Both the position numbers and the translations under genes were made by a program. Under the pieces are notes generated by a model. That model saw only the letters and a list, made by a program, of their open reading frames with translations, ran no database searches and had not been told where the DNA came from. A DNA stretch of 51,472 bases, taken from the NCBI GenBank assembly GCA_019359415.1, contig JAHHHH010000054.1, positions 1-51,472 of the forward strand. The letters are read 5' to 3'. Below are positions 51,380-51,472 of this stretch, one piece after another. The stretch comes from Iphinoe sp. HA4291-MV1. Its GTDB lineage: Bacteria > Cyanobacteriota > Cyanobacteriia > Cyanobacteriales > Nostocaceae. Position 1 is the stretch's first letter. Each line of letters begins with the position of its first letter.

Positions 51380-51472
51380 TTAAGCAGCCAAAACCTTGCC
51401 CTTATAAGTCCACTTAAATGGTTTCGCCATAGTGCGATTAAAGTAGTTGATGAAATCTTCGATGCGGGTTTT
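51380..51472 (-). mobile_element. C-terminal end of an IS630-family transposase (cut by window edge)
   Basis: The minus strand reads 30 residues, beginning KTRIEDFINYFNRTMAKPF and ending KWTYKGKVLAA, then a stop at 51380-51382. The I.xFI.yfN....PF.W.Y.G.pL pattern is typical of the last segment of IS630-type DDE transposases, where a family-wide F(I/V)..(W/Y)N...KPF(R/K)WT(Y/F) stretch precedes the end. The catalytic part lies outside the window, so intactness cannot be judged. Confidence 0.85.

Overview
The window looks like a chromosomal segment of a filamentous, probably heterocyst-forming (Nostocales-type) cyanobacterium. Four things suggest this: many HIP1 octamers (GCGATCGC); a heptanucleotide CCCATTG tandem array of the kind common in Nostocales; a CuA-less alternative terminal oxidase cluster; and many small palindromic interspersed repeats. 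The placement is inferred from these signs, not from a database match.

Left part (1-13.3 kb). The edge holds the 3' end of an IS200/IS605-like element that cuts off a type I restriction subunit (hsdR) after about 35 codons, then a minus-strand tRNA-Lys(CUU). A two-component pair (histidine kinase and NarL-type regulator) is divergent from an RND efflux locus: one membrane fusion protein and two paralogous RND permeases. An alpha/beta hydrolase, a duplicated antitoxin tail and an antitoxin/PIN-toxin pair lie between the two permeases. Behind the second permease is a remnant that I read as the C-terminal part of an IscB-type (RRXRR/HNH) nuclease.

Middle (13.3-27.4 kb). A GH13 glucosidase/trehalose-synthase-like gene carries a palindromic repeat read in frame. 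Next is a seven-gene minus-strand respiratory cluster: two DUF2231 membrane proteins, oxidase subunits II, I and III, a small membrane protein and an NDH-2-type dehydrogenase. Subunit II has lost most CuA ligands, as expected of the cyanobacterial quinol-type ARTO. Then come a broken glycogen-debranching-like gene ending in the heptamer array, a NYN-domain protein, tatA, a small outer-membrane-like protein, an RDD/HEAT/pentapeptide protein and a small membrane protein.

Right part (27.8-49.6 kb). This is a large minus-strand exopolysaccharide locus of Wzx/Wzy type. It contains a polyprenyl glycosylphosphotransferase (initiation), WecG/TagA-type, family 2 and family 4 glycosyltransferases, sugar epimerase and Gfo/Idh enzymes, FkbM and other methyltransferases, a flippase, an O-antigen-ligase/polymerase-like protein and a BY-kinase/Wzc copolymerase. 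A STAS-domain regulator and a Tat-exported GH10 xylanase sit at its upstream end. A HAD domain fused to a polytopic membrane domain is the least familiar enzyme here.

Non-coding elements. The 1-kb gap between the BY-kinase and the initiating transferase is packed with inverted-repeat elements. One is a 126-bp element with 13-bp terminal inverted repeats. A second copy lies at 50414-50555 and has the same length except for one 16-bp tandem duplication. The window ends with a small protease-propeptide-like gene and the 3' end of an IS630-type transposase.
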